Positions 5,651 to 11,913 of a stretch of 12,234 nt of DNA are shown one piece after another. The stretch lies in NCBI GenBank assembly GCA_030641105.1, contig DAOWHZ010000030.1:1-12234 (forward strand). Direction: 5' to 3'. This DNA comes from a bacterium. Its GTDB lineage: Bacteria; Patescibacteria; ABY1; BM507; VMTK01. Position numbers and translations under genes: made by a program. The notes beneath the pieces are model-generated. The model had not been told where the DNA came from and ran no database searches. It worked only from the letters and a program-made list of their open reading frames with translations. Every line of letters begins with the position of its first letter. The first letter of the stretch is position 1.

Positions 5651-7069
5651 CTATTTTTTATTCATTAATTCCATTATATCCTGCTTACTAATTCCTTTCA
5701 ATAAGTAAAGCGCTATAAAATAAATTGCTACGGCCAAACTTAAAACTAAAAACAAATTCCAATTAATAGTTAAATAAAGCACCCCGCCCATAATTGCTGA
5801 AGCCAATAAGGCCTTGCCTGTGATTTTTAAATTTGGCAAAAATCGCGCGTATTTCCAAACTAAATAAAACGAAGCAAGAGTAATAGCTGTTTCAGAATAA
5901 ATTGTTACCCAGGCCGCGCCAAAATAAGAATATTTAGGAATAAAAATTAGATAGCCGATAACCGCAGTGATGGCGGTAAAAATATAAGCGGGAATTATTT
6001 TTTTTTGTTTATCTATGGCAATAACAGCGTGGGCAAACATACAGCCAAAAAAAATAAGGCCAGCGGCTAAAATTAAAATTTGCAGTATTGGGCCAGACAT
6101 TGCAAATTCCTGGCCAGCCACTAAAACCATTATCTTTTTAGCCACAAATTGCGCGCCAATAACCAAGGGCAGGGCTATAATTACCATAACATCAAATGAT
6201 TTTTGTAAAACATTTTTAAAACCGTCCTTGTTGTTTGCCGCCCAGCGGGCAGTCATGATAGGCAAAACAATGCCGGCAAACATAAAGGGGAAAGTAATTA
6301 AAACATCAATAACCTTATAAGTAGCGCCGTAGATGCCGACTTCAGCCTGGCTTTTGATTAATGATAAGATTAAAGTATCAGCTTTAAGATAAATCAAATT
6401 AAAAATTATAGTTAAAGCCAAAGGCCATGATTTTTTAATAATATCGCGCCAAACAGCAAAATCAAAATGCAATTTAATGCGAACAAACTGGCGCGAGAAT
6501 GAGTAATGCAACAAAAAATTAACCGCGCTGGCAATAACAGTAACGGTCATAATATGAATCAGCCCTAAATCAAAATACCAAACCAAAACCACTCCTGCCA
6601 CTAAAACAATTCTGCTAGCCACTTCTGCAATAGAAACTTTGTCCATGCGCAGATTTTTTTGAAACAAACCGACTAAAATTTGATTTAAAGCAATAAAAAA
6701 GAACGATAGCGCGGTAACAGCTACGCCTAATTTAATAATTGGATCATAAGGAAAGAAAATTACTGCCAAAGGAGCAAGGCCTAAAAAAATAACAGCCGAA
6801 ACAAGACGCAAACTTAAAAGGTTGCTTAAAATTTTATGCTCATTCACGCCAGGGCGCGAAATCATTTGCACAGTAACCAACGTCAAACCCAAATCAGCAA
6901 TAATAGCAAAAAAGGACAAAAAAGTAATAATGGTAGTATATTGGCCAAAGCCCTCTCTGCCCAGATAACGGGTCATTATTGCCACAGCCACAAGGCCCAG
7001 GGCCGTGGCTATGACTTTGCTGATAATTTGAATTATTGTATTATAAGCTACTTTAGTTGAAACACGCAT
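5651..7069 (-). CDS. Wzx/MATE-like polysaccharide flippase
   Basis: This is a 472-residue polytopic membrane protein with about 12-14 hydrophobic segments spread over its whole length, as in O-antigen/teichoic-acid flippases (polysaccharide biosynthesis protein family of the MOP superfamily). These move lipid-linked glycans from the inner to the outer leaflet. Family features are the N-terminal I-M-T-R-Y-L-G-R-E-G-F-G-Q-Y and the following D-L-G-L block, and K-A-D-T-L-I-L in the seventh-helix region. The start has no Shine-Dalgarno; upstream, AT-rich DNA leads to a perfect 42-bp hairpin at 7111-7211. It opens an operon with the glycosyltransferase and the 73-residue protein and is divergent from the pilin gene. 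The glycan it moves is unknown. Confidence 0.88.
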   Translation of the reverse strand: MRVSTKVAYNTIIQIISKVIATALGLVAVAIMTRYLGREGFGQYTTIITFLSFFAIIADLGLTLVTVQMISRPGVNEHKILSNLLSLRLVSAVIFLGLAPLAVIFFPYDPIIKLGVAVTALSFFFIALNQILVGLFQKNLRMDKVSIAEVASRIVLVAGVVLVWYFDLGLIHIMTVTVIASAVNFLLHYSFSRQFVRIKLHFDFAVWRDIIKKSWPLALTIIFNLIYLKADTLILSLIKSQAEVGIYGATYKVIDVLITFPFMFAGIVLPIMTARWAANNKDGFKNVLQKSFDVMVIIALPLVIGAQFVAKKIMVLVAGQEFAMSGPILQILILAAGLIFFGCMFAHAVIAIDKQKKIIPAYIFTAITAVIGYLIFIPKYSYFGAAWVTIYSETAITLASFYLVWKYARFLPNLKITGKALLASAIMGGVLYLTINWNLFLVLSLAVAIYFIALYLLKGISKQDIMELMNKK

Positions 7070-7110
7070 AGATTGTAATATTGGTTGATTTTAGGTATAA
7101 TAATAAATAT

Positions 7111-7211
7111 AATGCGAAACTACAAATTATGCAAATTCTACAAACTTGCGAATTAATTAATTCGTAGCATTCGCAAGTTTGTAGAATTTGCATAATTTGT
7201 AGTTTCGCATT
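7111..7211. repeat. Perfect 42-bp inverted repeat between divergent genes
   Basis: Arms at 7111-7152 and 7170-7211 are perfect 42-base inverted copies, each beginning or ending with AATGCGAAAC or its complement, around a 17-base loop. The loop side contains a second, overlapping palindrome, CGAATTAATTAATTCG (7149-7164). It fills most of the gap between the flippase start and the pilin start. It has no T run, so it is not an ordinary terminator. It could be a miniature mobile element, a cruciform-forming regulatory site or a foldback artefact. Confidence 0.95.
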
Positions 7212-7224
7212 GCCTTAATTTAAT

Positions 7225-7230
7225 TATAAC
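7225..7230 (+). promoter_or_regulatory. Possible -10 box of the pilin gene
   Basis: TATAAC stands nine bases before the ATG at 7240, which would leave an untranslated leader of about three bases. No good -35 is visible, because the expected place falls in the right arm of the 42-bp hairpin. Confidence 0.45.
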
Positions 7231-7239
7231 ACAAACCAT

Positions 7240-7680
7240 ATGAAAATCACTAAAAAACATTTTTTAAGCTTTATTATTTTGCTCTTTTTATTTTTAGCGC
7301 AATTTTTATTAATTTCCAATATTGATATTGTTTATGCAGATGATAATTTGTTGGAAATGGTGGGAGACGGCGGGTTAGATAAAATCGGCAGTAAAGCATA
7401 TGATCAAAGCGGCGAGCCAACTGATGTAAGGACAATTGTTGTTAATGTAATAAAAGTTTTTTTGACTTTTATTGGCATAATCTTTCTGGTTTTGATACTG
7501 TTGGCGGGTTATACCTGGATGACAGCGCAAGGCAATGAAGACAAGATTAATGAAGCCAAGGCGCGGCTTAAAACAGGTGTTATTGGTCTGATAATTATTA
7601 TTGCTGCCTGGTCTATTACAAGGTTTGTGGCTAGTAAAATTATACAATCAGTTGAAGAAACAACTTGGCCGCCGTTTTAA
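7240..7680 (+). CDS. TrbC/VirB2-like pilin-type small membrane protein
   Basis: The 146-residue product has a long hydrophobic leader (residues 1-33, ending V-Y-A before D-D). A short polar stretch follows, then two membrane helices at about 66-92 and 112-130 joined by a charged loop with W-M-T-A-Q-G-N-E-D-K-I-N-E-A-K. The G-Y-x-W-M-T-x-x-G-N-E pattern is what I know from the pilin-like conjugal-transfer proteins annotated in many CPR genomes (Mbov_0395/TrbC type). VirB2/TrbC pilins build the type IV secretion pilus. No other secretion genes are in the window, so it stands alone here. It ends W-P-P-F. The start is near-leaderless with no Shine-Dalgarno. Confidence 0.8.
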   Translation: MKITKKHFLSFIILLFLFLAQFLLISNIDIVYADDNLLEMVGDGGLDKIGSKAYDQSGEPTDVRTIVVNVIKVFLTFIGIIFLVLILLAGYTWMTAQGNEDKINEAKARLKTGVIGLIIIIAAWSITRFVASKIIQSVEETTWPPF

Positions 7681-7751
7681 CATTTTGCATCTTAACATTT
7701 AAACATTTATTATTATTTGGTGTTTAGCGCTTGTTTATATGTTTATAGCGG

Positions 7752-7930
7752 TATTATTCTAAATTTTTCCATTTTGCCATTCCGAGTGCCTCTTTTTTGT
7801 CATCCCGAACTCGCTTGCGAGTGAGGGATCTATAACCATGACAAGAACAATTAAACACGGCCACAGATCCCTCACCAGCTAAAGCTGGTTCGGGATAACA
7901 AAAAAGAGGATAGATAAATTTAGAATAATA
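7752..7930. repeat. Nested four-stem cloverleaf palindromic element, ~179 bp
   Basis: A 15-bp perfect outer inverted repeat (7752-7766 with 7916-7930) encloses stem A of 21 bp with one mismatch (7789-7809 with 7889-7909). Directly inside come hairpin 1 CTCGCTTGCGAG (7810-7821), stem B TGAGGGATCT/AGATCCCTCA (7822-7831 with 7865-7874) around a 33-base loop, and hairpin 2 CCAGCTAAAGCTGG (7875-7888). Stems A, 1, B and 2 abut with no unpaired bases, forming a closed four-way junction. Wording such as GTCATCCCGAA and GAGGGATCT recalls palindromic elements spread in other bacteria. No protein is encoded. It fills the gap before the glycoside-hydrolase-like gene. Confidence 0.9.
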
Positions 7931-7937
7931 ATACTAC

Positions 7938-7943
7938 TATATA
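7938..7943 (+). promoter_or_regulatory. Possible -10 box of the glycoside-hydrolase-like gene
   Basis: TATATA ends seven bases before the ATG at 7951, directly after the cloverleaf element. A start site there would leave almost no leader. In AT-rich DNA a chance match is easy, so this is tentative. Confidence 0.3.
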
Positions 7944-7950
7944 TGTTAAA

Positions 7951-8958
7951 ATGATCAAAATGTTTCACAAAATTAAAAATATCAGAAAAATATTTCTTAT
8001 TTTTCTTATTTTTTTATTTCTCATATTTTTATTAAGCCGTGGCCATGTTTACAAAAAAGAAGAGCTGGAATATGGCATTACCTTTTCTAAAAAGCAAGCG
8101 GAAAGTTTAAACTTGGATTGGCAAGAAGCTTATTTAACAATACTGGATGAATTAAAAGTTAAAAAATTACGTTTGCCGGCTTATTGGAATGAAATAGAGC
8201 CGGTTAACAATCAATATGTCTGGCAAGATTTGGATTGGCAGATTAAACAAGCTGAAGAACGCGGAGTAGAAATAATTTTAGCAGTCGGAGGCCGCTTGCC
8301 ACGCTGGCCAGAATGCCATTTTCCAGTGTGGTCAGAAGAATTGACTAATCAGGCAAGACAAGCTAAGATATTAAGCTATATTGAAAAAGTAATTTTAAGA
8401 TATAAAGATAATCAGCAAATAATGGCTTGGCAAGTTGAAAACGAGCCTTTTTTAGCTCATTTTAGCGACTGTCCAAAGATAGATAAAAAATTTTTAGATC
8501 AAGAAATTACTTTGGCGCGCAATTTAGATTCTCGGCCGATTATTATAACAGATTCTGGGGAGCTGTCTATCTGGATTTCAGCGGCCCGCAGAGCAGATAT
8601 TTTCGGCACAACAATGTACCGTGATACTTATTCGCGGCATTTAAAAATGTATATTCATTATCCAATCACGCCCGGTTTTTTTCGTTTTAAAAAGAACATT
8701 GTACGCTTATTTGCCAAGCCAGACAAGTGGATAGTAATTGAACTGCAAGCCGAACCCTGGGGGCCAGTGCCTTACCAGAATTTAACTAAAAAAGAACGGG
8801 ACCGGACAATGAATTTACAAAAATTCAAGGAAATTCTGGAATTTTCCCGAAAAGCAGGATTTAAGGAATTTTATTTGTGGGGAGTGGAGTATTGGTATTG
8901 GGAGAAGGAGATTAATAATGATGATGGAATGTGGGAGGAAGCGAAAAAGCTGTTTTAA
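7951..8958 (+). CDS. Membrane-anchored clan-A glycoside-hydrolase-like protein
   Basis: The 335-residue product begins with a basic stretch and one hydrophobic helix (about 14-29), an uncleaved anchor or signal peptide that puts the rest outside the cytoplasm. The rest fits a (beta/alpha)8 barrel of the GH5/GH42 kind: L-R-L-P-A-Y-W-N-E-I-E-P (73-84), W-Q-V-E-N-E-P (160-166) with likely acid/base Glu165, I-V-I-E-L-Q (261-266) with likely nucleophile Glu264, and F-Y-L-W-G (307-311) as the eighth strand. Both catalytic Glu positions appear kept, so activity on a beta-linked glycan is plausible. Substrate and exact family are not clear. It precedes a ROK sugar kinase by 65 bases, which suggests related carbohydrate use or glycan processing. 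ATG at 7960 is an alternative start. Confidence 0.75.
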   Translation: MIKMFHKIKNIRKIFLIFLIFLFLIFLLSRGHVYKKEELEYGITFSKKQAESLNLDWQEAYLTILDELKVKKLRLPAYWNEIEPVNNQYVWQDLDWQIKQAEERGVEIILAVGGRLPRWPECHFPVWSEELTNQARQAKILSYIEKVILRYKDNQQIMAWQVENEPFLAHFSDCPKIDKKFLDQEITLARNLDSRPIIITDSGELSIWISAARRADIFGTTMYRDTYSRHLKMYIHYPITPGFFRFKKNIVRLFAKPDKWIVIELQAEPWGPVPYQNLTKKERDRTMNLQKFKEILEFSRKAGFKEFYLWGVEYWYWEKEINNDDGMWEEAKKLF

Positions 8959-8966
8959 ATAATCAT

Positions 8967-9026
8967 ATAAATCTTATAAATCCCTGCAAAATTTAGCAAA
9001 GATTTATAAGATTTATAAGATTTATG
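8967..9026. repeat. 16-bp inverted repeat ending in a 9-bp tandem repeat
   Basis: Perfect 16-base arms lie at 8967-8982 and 9001-9016 around an 18-base loop. The right arm runs into three tandem units of GATTTATAA (9001-9009, 9010-9018, and a partial third that merges into the kinase start codon at 9024). Each unit contains TTATAA, so several -10-like hexamers are offered just before the gene. TATAAG at 9014-9019 is four bases before the ATG. Confidence 0.85.
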
Positions 9027-9881
9027 TCCAAAGAAATTAAAAATTATTCTATAGGAATTGACATCGGCGGCACTAAAATGTCTGCTGTGCTTTTTGACGG
9101 CGAGAAAATTATTGCTGATTATAAATTAGCCACGCCAAAAGATACTTTAGAGCATTTTATGATTATGCTTAACGCTTTAGTTGAGCCATTGATTGACAAG
9201 GCAAAAAAAGACAAAGTTAAAATAAAAGGCATTGGCTTAGGTGTTCCCGGTCCAATAGATTATAAAGAAAAAAAGGTTTTAGTTTGTAATAATGTTCATA
9301 TGATTGATGGCATAAAGTTAGCTGATCAACTTGAAAAAAAAGTATCCTTACCAGTGAAAATGGATCATGACACTAATTGTTTTTTGCGGGCAGAAATGAA
9401 AATAGGCGCTGGACAAAAATTTAATAATGTTTATGGCGTGATAGTTGGTACTGGTATTGGCAGCGCTTGGTGGCTTAATAATAAAATTTATCAAGGGTTT
9501 TTTGGCGGAGCCGGAGAGTTGTGTGAGATGGTAATTGATTTTGAATCCGGTATTACTTTAGAGCAGGCATATCATAAATTAACACAAGGCAACCCGGCAA
9601 CTTTGGCTGAAGAAGCTTACCGCGGCGATGTTTTGGCTGAAAAAACTTTTAATGAAATTGGCCGCGATTTAGGCATTGCTTTTGCTAATATTATTAATTT
9701 AATAGACCCGGAAGTAATTATTATTGGCGGCGGAGCGGTCGAATCAAGTGATTTGTTTCTGCCAAAAGTAAAAAAAATTATGCGGGAGTATATTCATTCT
9801 CCGGAAGCCAAGAAAATAAAGCTATTAAAAGGCAAATTAGGCGAGCATGCCGGAGCGATAGGGGCGGCGTTGTTGGTGTAA
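9024..9881 (+). CDS. ROK-family sugar kinase (glucokinase-like)
   Basis: ROK kinases phosphorylate hexoses such as glucose or N-acetylhexosamines with ATP, feeding them to central metabolism. The 285-residue product has the phosphate motif D-I-G-G-T-K (13-18), G-V-P-G-P-I-D (73-79), D-H-D-T-N (114-118) with catalytic Asp116, G-T-G-I-G (142-146) and I-I-G-G-G (233-237). It lacks the zinc motif C-x-C-G-x-x-G-C: the G-E-x-G-H segment reads G-E-L-C-E (164-168) and the cysteine cluster is gone, so it is a zinc-less ROK variant with uncertain sugar choice. It has no DNA-binding domain, so it is a kinase and not a repressor. It probably works with the upstream glycoside-hydrolase-like gene (inference from proximity). 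The start codon is inside a tandem repeat and has no Shine-Dalgarno. Confidence 0.88.
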   Translation: MSKEIKNYSIGIDIGGTKMSAVLFDGEKIIADYKLATPKDTLEHFMIMLNALVEPLIDKAKKDKVKIKGIGLGVPGPIDYKEKKVLVCNNVHMIDGIKLADQLEKKVSLPVKMDHDTNCFLRAEMKIGAGQKFNNVYGVIVGTGIGSAWWLNNKIYQGFFGGAGELCEMVIDFESGITLEQAYHKLTQGNPATLAEEAYRGDVLAEKTFNEIGRDLGIAFANIINLIDPEVIIIGGGAVESSDLFLPKVKKIMREYIHSPEAKKIKLLKGKLGEHAGAIGAALLV

Positions 9882-9896
9882 AGTGTATTCCGCCAA

Positions 9897-9929
9897 CCGT
9901 CAGGGTCCTCTGCCGGGAGACTCTGACGG
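9897..9929. repeat. Short dispersed palindrome, copy 2 (CCGTCAGAGTC family)
   Basis: Arms CCGTCAGGGTC (9897-9907) and GACTCTGACGG (9919-9929) pair over 11 bp with one G-T wobble around an 11-base loop. The right arm repeats the arm of the palindrome at 754-783. A truncated reading frame begins exactly at its right end. Confidence 0.75.
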
Positions 9930-10046
9930 AGCGAAAATGATATTGCTACCGGCTTTGATGCTACTGACGATAAAGACAAAACATATCAAATAAAAACAAG
10001 AAGAGCAATGAATTATAATAAAGCGTCACAAATTTTTATACTTTAA
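9927..10046 (+). pseudogene. Remnant of a nuclease-like gene (C-terminal fragment, no start)
   Basis: A frame open from the end of the palindrome to TAA at 10044-10046 encodes about 39 residues that read like real protein: E-N-D-I-A-T-G-F-D-A-T-D, then T-Y-Q-I-K-T-R-R-A. The pattern G-x-D-A ... Y-Q-I-K resembles the D ... (E/Q)-x-K core of restriction-type PD-(D/E)xK nucleases. There is no start codon with a signal, and an in-frame TGA at 9924-9926 lies in the palindrome. I infer that an older gene was cut off when the palindrome or its neighbours rearranged. It may belong to the same accessory stretch as the DNA glycosylase that follows. The family identification is tentative. Confidence 0.45.
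10037..10042 (+). promoter_or_regulatory. Possible -10 box of the DNA-glycosylase gene
   Basis: TATACT ends 13 bases before the ATG at 10056, giving a leader of about seven bases. No clear -35 is present. It overlaps the end of the gene remnant. Confidence 0.35.
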
Positions 10047-10055
10047 CATAAAATT

Positions 10056-10583
10056 ATGAGAAAAGATTGTACAATTTTACCAGATGTTATTGAGAATAAT
10101 CTTAAAGTTATTTTTTGCGGAATGGTAGTAGGAAAAACTTCTGCCGAAGTCGGTGGATATTATGCAAACACAAATAATAAATTTTGGGATATTTTAGATA
10201 GATTAGATTTTACCAAAAAGAGAATAAAAAGCTGTGAGTATAAAAAAATATTAGAATATAATCTTGGTTTAACCGATTTGGTAAAAAATCGATCTGGAGT
10301 TGATAACAAAATAAATCATAGAAAAAACGATATTAAGATTTTGGAGCAAACAATATATGATTTGAAGCCAAATGTTTTAGCATTCAACGGAAGAAAACCT
10401 GCAGAAGCGTTTCTAAATAAAAAGAGGGGTAAGTTATTATGGGGAGAACAAAAAGAAAAATATGGAAAAACAAAAATTTGGGTTTTGCCTTCAACTTCTG
10501 GCCAAAATGGAATGTGGGTTAAAAAAAAGCATGAAAAAATATGGGAAGATTTATATCAAAACATAAAAAAAGAATTGAAATAA
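10056..10583 (+). CDS. Mug/TDG-type (COG3663-like) DNA glycosylase with variant motif 1
   Basis: Enzymes of this uracil-DNA-glycosylase branch remove uracil or thymine mispaired with guanine, starting base-excision repair. The 175-residue length fits the single-domain family. V-I-F-C-G-M-V-V-G-K-T-S-A (18-30) is motif 1, followed by G-G-Y-Y-A (33-37) and N-K-F-W (41-44). L-G-L-T-D-L-V-K-N-R-S (70-80) comes next, and motif 2 is W-V-L-P-S-T-S-G (142-149). Classical Mug has N-P-G in motif 1, with Asn as the water-activating residue; here it is V-V-G. Some relatives, as I recall, carry other residues there, so the protein may be a different subfamily, may act on another damaged base, or may be inactive. 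It starts 10 bases after the remnant's stop and begins an AT-rich stretch with codons (ATA, AGA, AAA) unlike those of the upstream genes. Confidence 0.75.
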   Translation: MRKDCTILPDVIENNLKVIFCGMVVGKTSAEVGGYYANTNNKFWDILDRLDFTKKRIKSCEYKKILEYNLGLTDLVKNRSGVDNKINHRKNDIKILEQTIYDLKPNVLAFNGRKPAEAFLNKKRGKLLWGEQKEKYGKTKIWVLPSTSGQNGMWVKKKHEKIWEDLYQNIKKELK

Positions 10584-10623
10584 TTAATCTAAAAAATAAA
10601 GTTCCAGCGTTTAAATACAATCT

Positions 10624-11361
10624 ATGAAAGAAAAACGTATCCAAATAGCCATAATTTTTATAATCGTAGGATTTGTTTTGGGGTTTTTATTTAGGTCAGC
10701 TGACTATCTTAATATTGAAAATCATTCAATATTCAGCAGGTTCAAAGTACAAAAAATTAATAAAGAAATTTTATCTAATGATTTAGAAAAAATTTTATTC
10801 CAACCAGAAATAATTTATAGTAACGATAATTATAAGGTATATTCATTTAATCAAGGGGTTAACCGTATTGATTTGAATTTTGACATGGTAGACGATTATA
10901 TTTTTGTATCACATATAAACGGGGCTGATTATTATGATTATCACATAAGAGCCGATAGAGATGTGTATAATTTTTTTATCAATAATGAAAGAAGTGAATT
11001 GCATTTACCAAGTTATTGGAATATAGTAACGAAAGAAATACCAGATAAAAAAATAGATCAATTTGACAGAGATTTCGTTGTTTTGGAATTATTAGGATGT
11101 AACGGTGGGGGTACATTAAGAATAATACAGACAAGTAAAAACGAAACGCTTTTAGTTTTAATTGACGAGAATCCAAATGAAAAAGATGGGGCAAACACTA
11201 GGGTAAGATTTAATATTTACAAACTTCAAAAATCGGGAGAAATAGCTGGATCTGATTATATTTTTTCTTTTATTGAAGAAGTAATCGGCGAAAGTCGGGG
11301 ATGTTATATTGATATGTTGGGAGATAAAGATATTATAAGTGCAATTGAAAAGGTATTATAG
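10624..11361 (+). CDS. Membrane-anchored protein of unknown function, faintly CarG/CpmJ-like
   Basis: The 245-residue product has one N-terminal hydrophobic helix (about 7-23) after a basic start, so the rest is outside the cytoplasm, anchored or secreted. A segment N-Q-G-V-N-R-I-D-L-N-F-D-M-V-D-D (76-91) recalls the N-x-D-G-x-x-D repeat-like segment of carbapenem self-resistance CarG/CpmJ proteins. That likeness is from memory, and one short segment is weak evidence. Only two cysteines are present (159 and 227), possibly a disulfide outside the membrane. The start lies 40 bases after the glycosylase stop with no Shine-Dalgarno (TACAAT ends two bases before the ATG). The function is unknown. 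AT-rich codon use matches its neighbours on the right. Confidence 0.65.
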   Translation: MKEKRIQIAIIFIIVGFVLGFLFRSADYLNIENHSIFSRFKVQKINKEILSNDLEKILFQPEIIYSNDNYKVYSFNQGVNRIDLNFDMVDDYIFVSHINGADYYDYHIRADRDVYNFFINNERSELHLPSYWNIVTKEIPDKKIDQFDRDFVVLELLGCNGGGTLRIIQTSKNETLLVLIDENPNEKDGANTRVRFNIYKLQKSGEIAGSDYIFSFIEEVIGESRGCYIDMLGDKDIISAIEKVL

Positions 11362-11386
11362 AGTGTAAAGTCAGCAATGTCTATTT

Positions 11387-11472
11387 TAAAATTTATAATA
11401 CTTTTGATGCCAATTGTTTAAGAATTTACATTTTAAAATTCAAACAATTAAAAAAGTATGAATTAAATTTTA
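11387..11472. repeat. Long imperfect hairpin with internal bulges
   Basis: Three stems stack in order: TAAAATTTA/TAAATTTTA (11387-11395 with 11464-11472), ATACTTTT/AAAAGTAT (11398-11405 with 11452-11459) and AATTGTTT/AAACAATT (11412-11419 with 11442-11449). Asymmetric internal loops and a 22-base end loop separate them. It fills the 161-base gap between two + strand genes, the rest of which holds nothing else that I can see. Confidence 0.75.
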
Positions 11473-11522
11473 ATAAAATGACAAACGATTAATGAAGTAG
11501 AAAATAAATAAAACAACAAACA

Positions 11523-11798
11523 ATGATGAAAGATTTACCAAAAAATATTATTAAATGGATAATAGGAATATTTATGGGAATACTTTGTATATATTTTATG
11601 TTTTTTGCTATATCTATTATCCCATCTACAATATTCTCTCCTGTTATTGTTTACGAAATAATTAAAGATCCGTCCAGTTGGTCAGATATATCATTTTATT
11701 ATAAATTGGTAATTATATTTGGGGCTATAATATTTTTAGGAATTATTATAATAGAAATAATAAAATTAATAAGGTTTATTAAAGACAAGATGAAATAA
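11523..11798 (+). CDS. Small two-helix membrane protein of unknown function
   Basis: The 91-residue product has two strong hydrophobic helices, at about 10-37 and 60-83, joined by a polar loop (K-D-P-S-S-W-S-D). The tail is basic (R-F-I-K-D-K-M-K). No family motif is visible. ATG at 11523 is followed at once by a second ATG, so either may start. No clear Shine-Dalgarno is seen. Codons are extremely AT-rich (ATA and TTT prevail). It lies among other unknown membrane proteins on the same strand and could be an immunity-type, toxin-type or simply an accessory membrane protein; nothing in the sequence decides this. Confidence 0.6.
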   Translation: MMKDLPKNIIKWIIGIFMGILCIYFMFFAISIIPSTIFSPVIVYEIIKDPSSWSDISFYYKLVIIFGAIIFLGIIIIEIIKLIRFIKDKMK

Positions 11799-11836
11799 TT
11801 TTATTTTTAACGCTCGCTCACCCAAATTTTGTTTCC

Positions 11837-11862
11837 GCCCCGCCCCTCGCGAGGAGCGGGGC
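11837..11862. repeat. GC-rich palindrome in an AT-rich gap
   Basis: Arms GCCCCGC (11837-11843) and GCGGGGC (11856-11862) enclose the self-complementary CCTCGCGAGG (11845-11854), leaving one C/A mismatch. The result is a near-continuous 12-bp GC-rich hairpin. It contrasts sharply with both flanking genes. No T run follows, so it is not a standard terminator. Confidence 0.8.
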
Positions 11863-11913
11863 TCCAACTGAACTTCAGATATCCCAATATGTTATACGAA
11901 ATTATGATTTATT

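Noticed and set aside
6015..7060. + strand frames of 101 and 74 codons inside the flippase gene
   Set aside because: They are antisense shadows of a clear membrane protein with no start signals.
7111..7930. CRISPR array or insertion sequence
   Set aside because: There are no regularly spaced direct repeats and no transposase frame; the structures are inverted repeats only.
11362..11913. Integron attC sites or a cassette array around the small orphan genes
   Set aside because: The hairpins have bulges and GTTATAC occurs at 11891-11897, but no matching RYYYAAC/GTTRRRY pair frames either hairpin, and there is no integrase.
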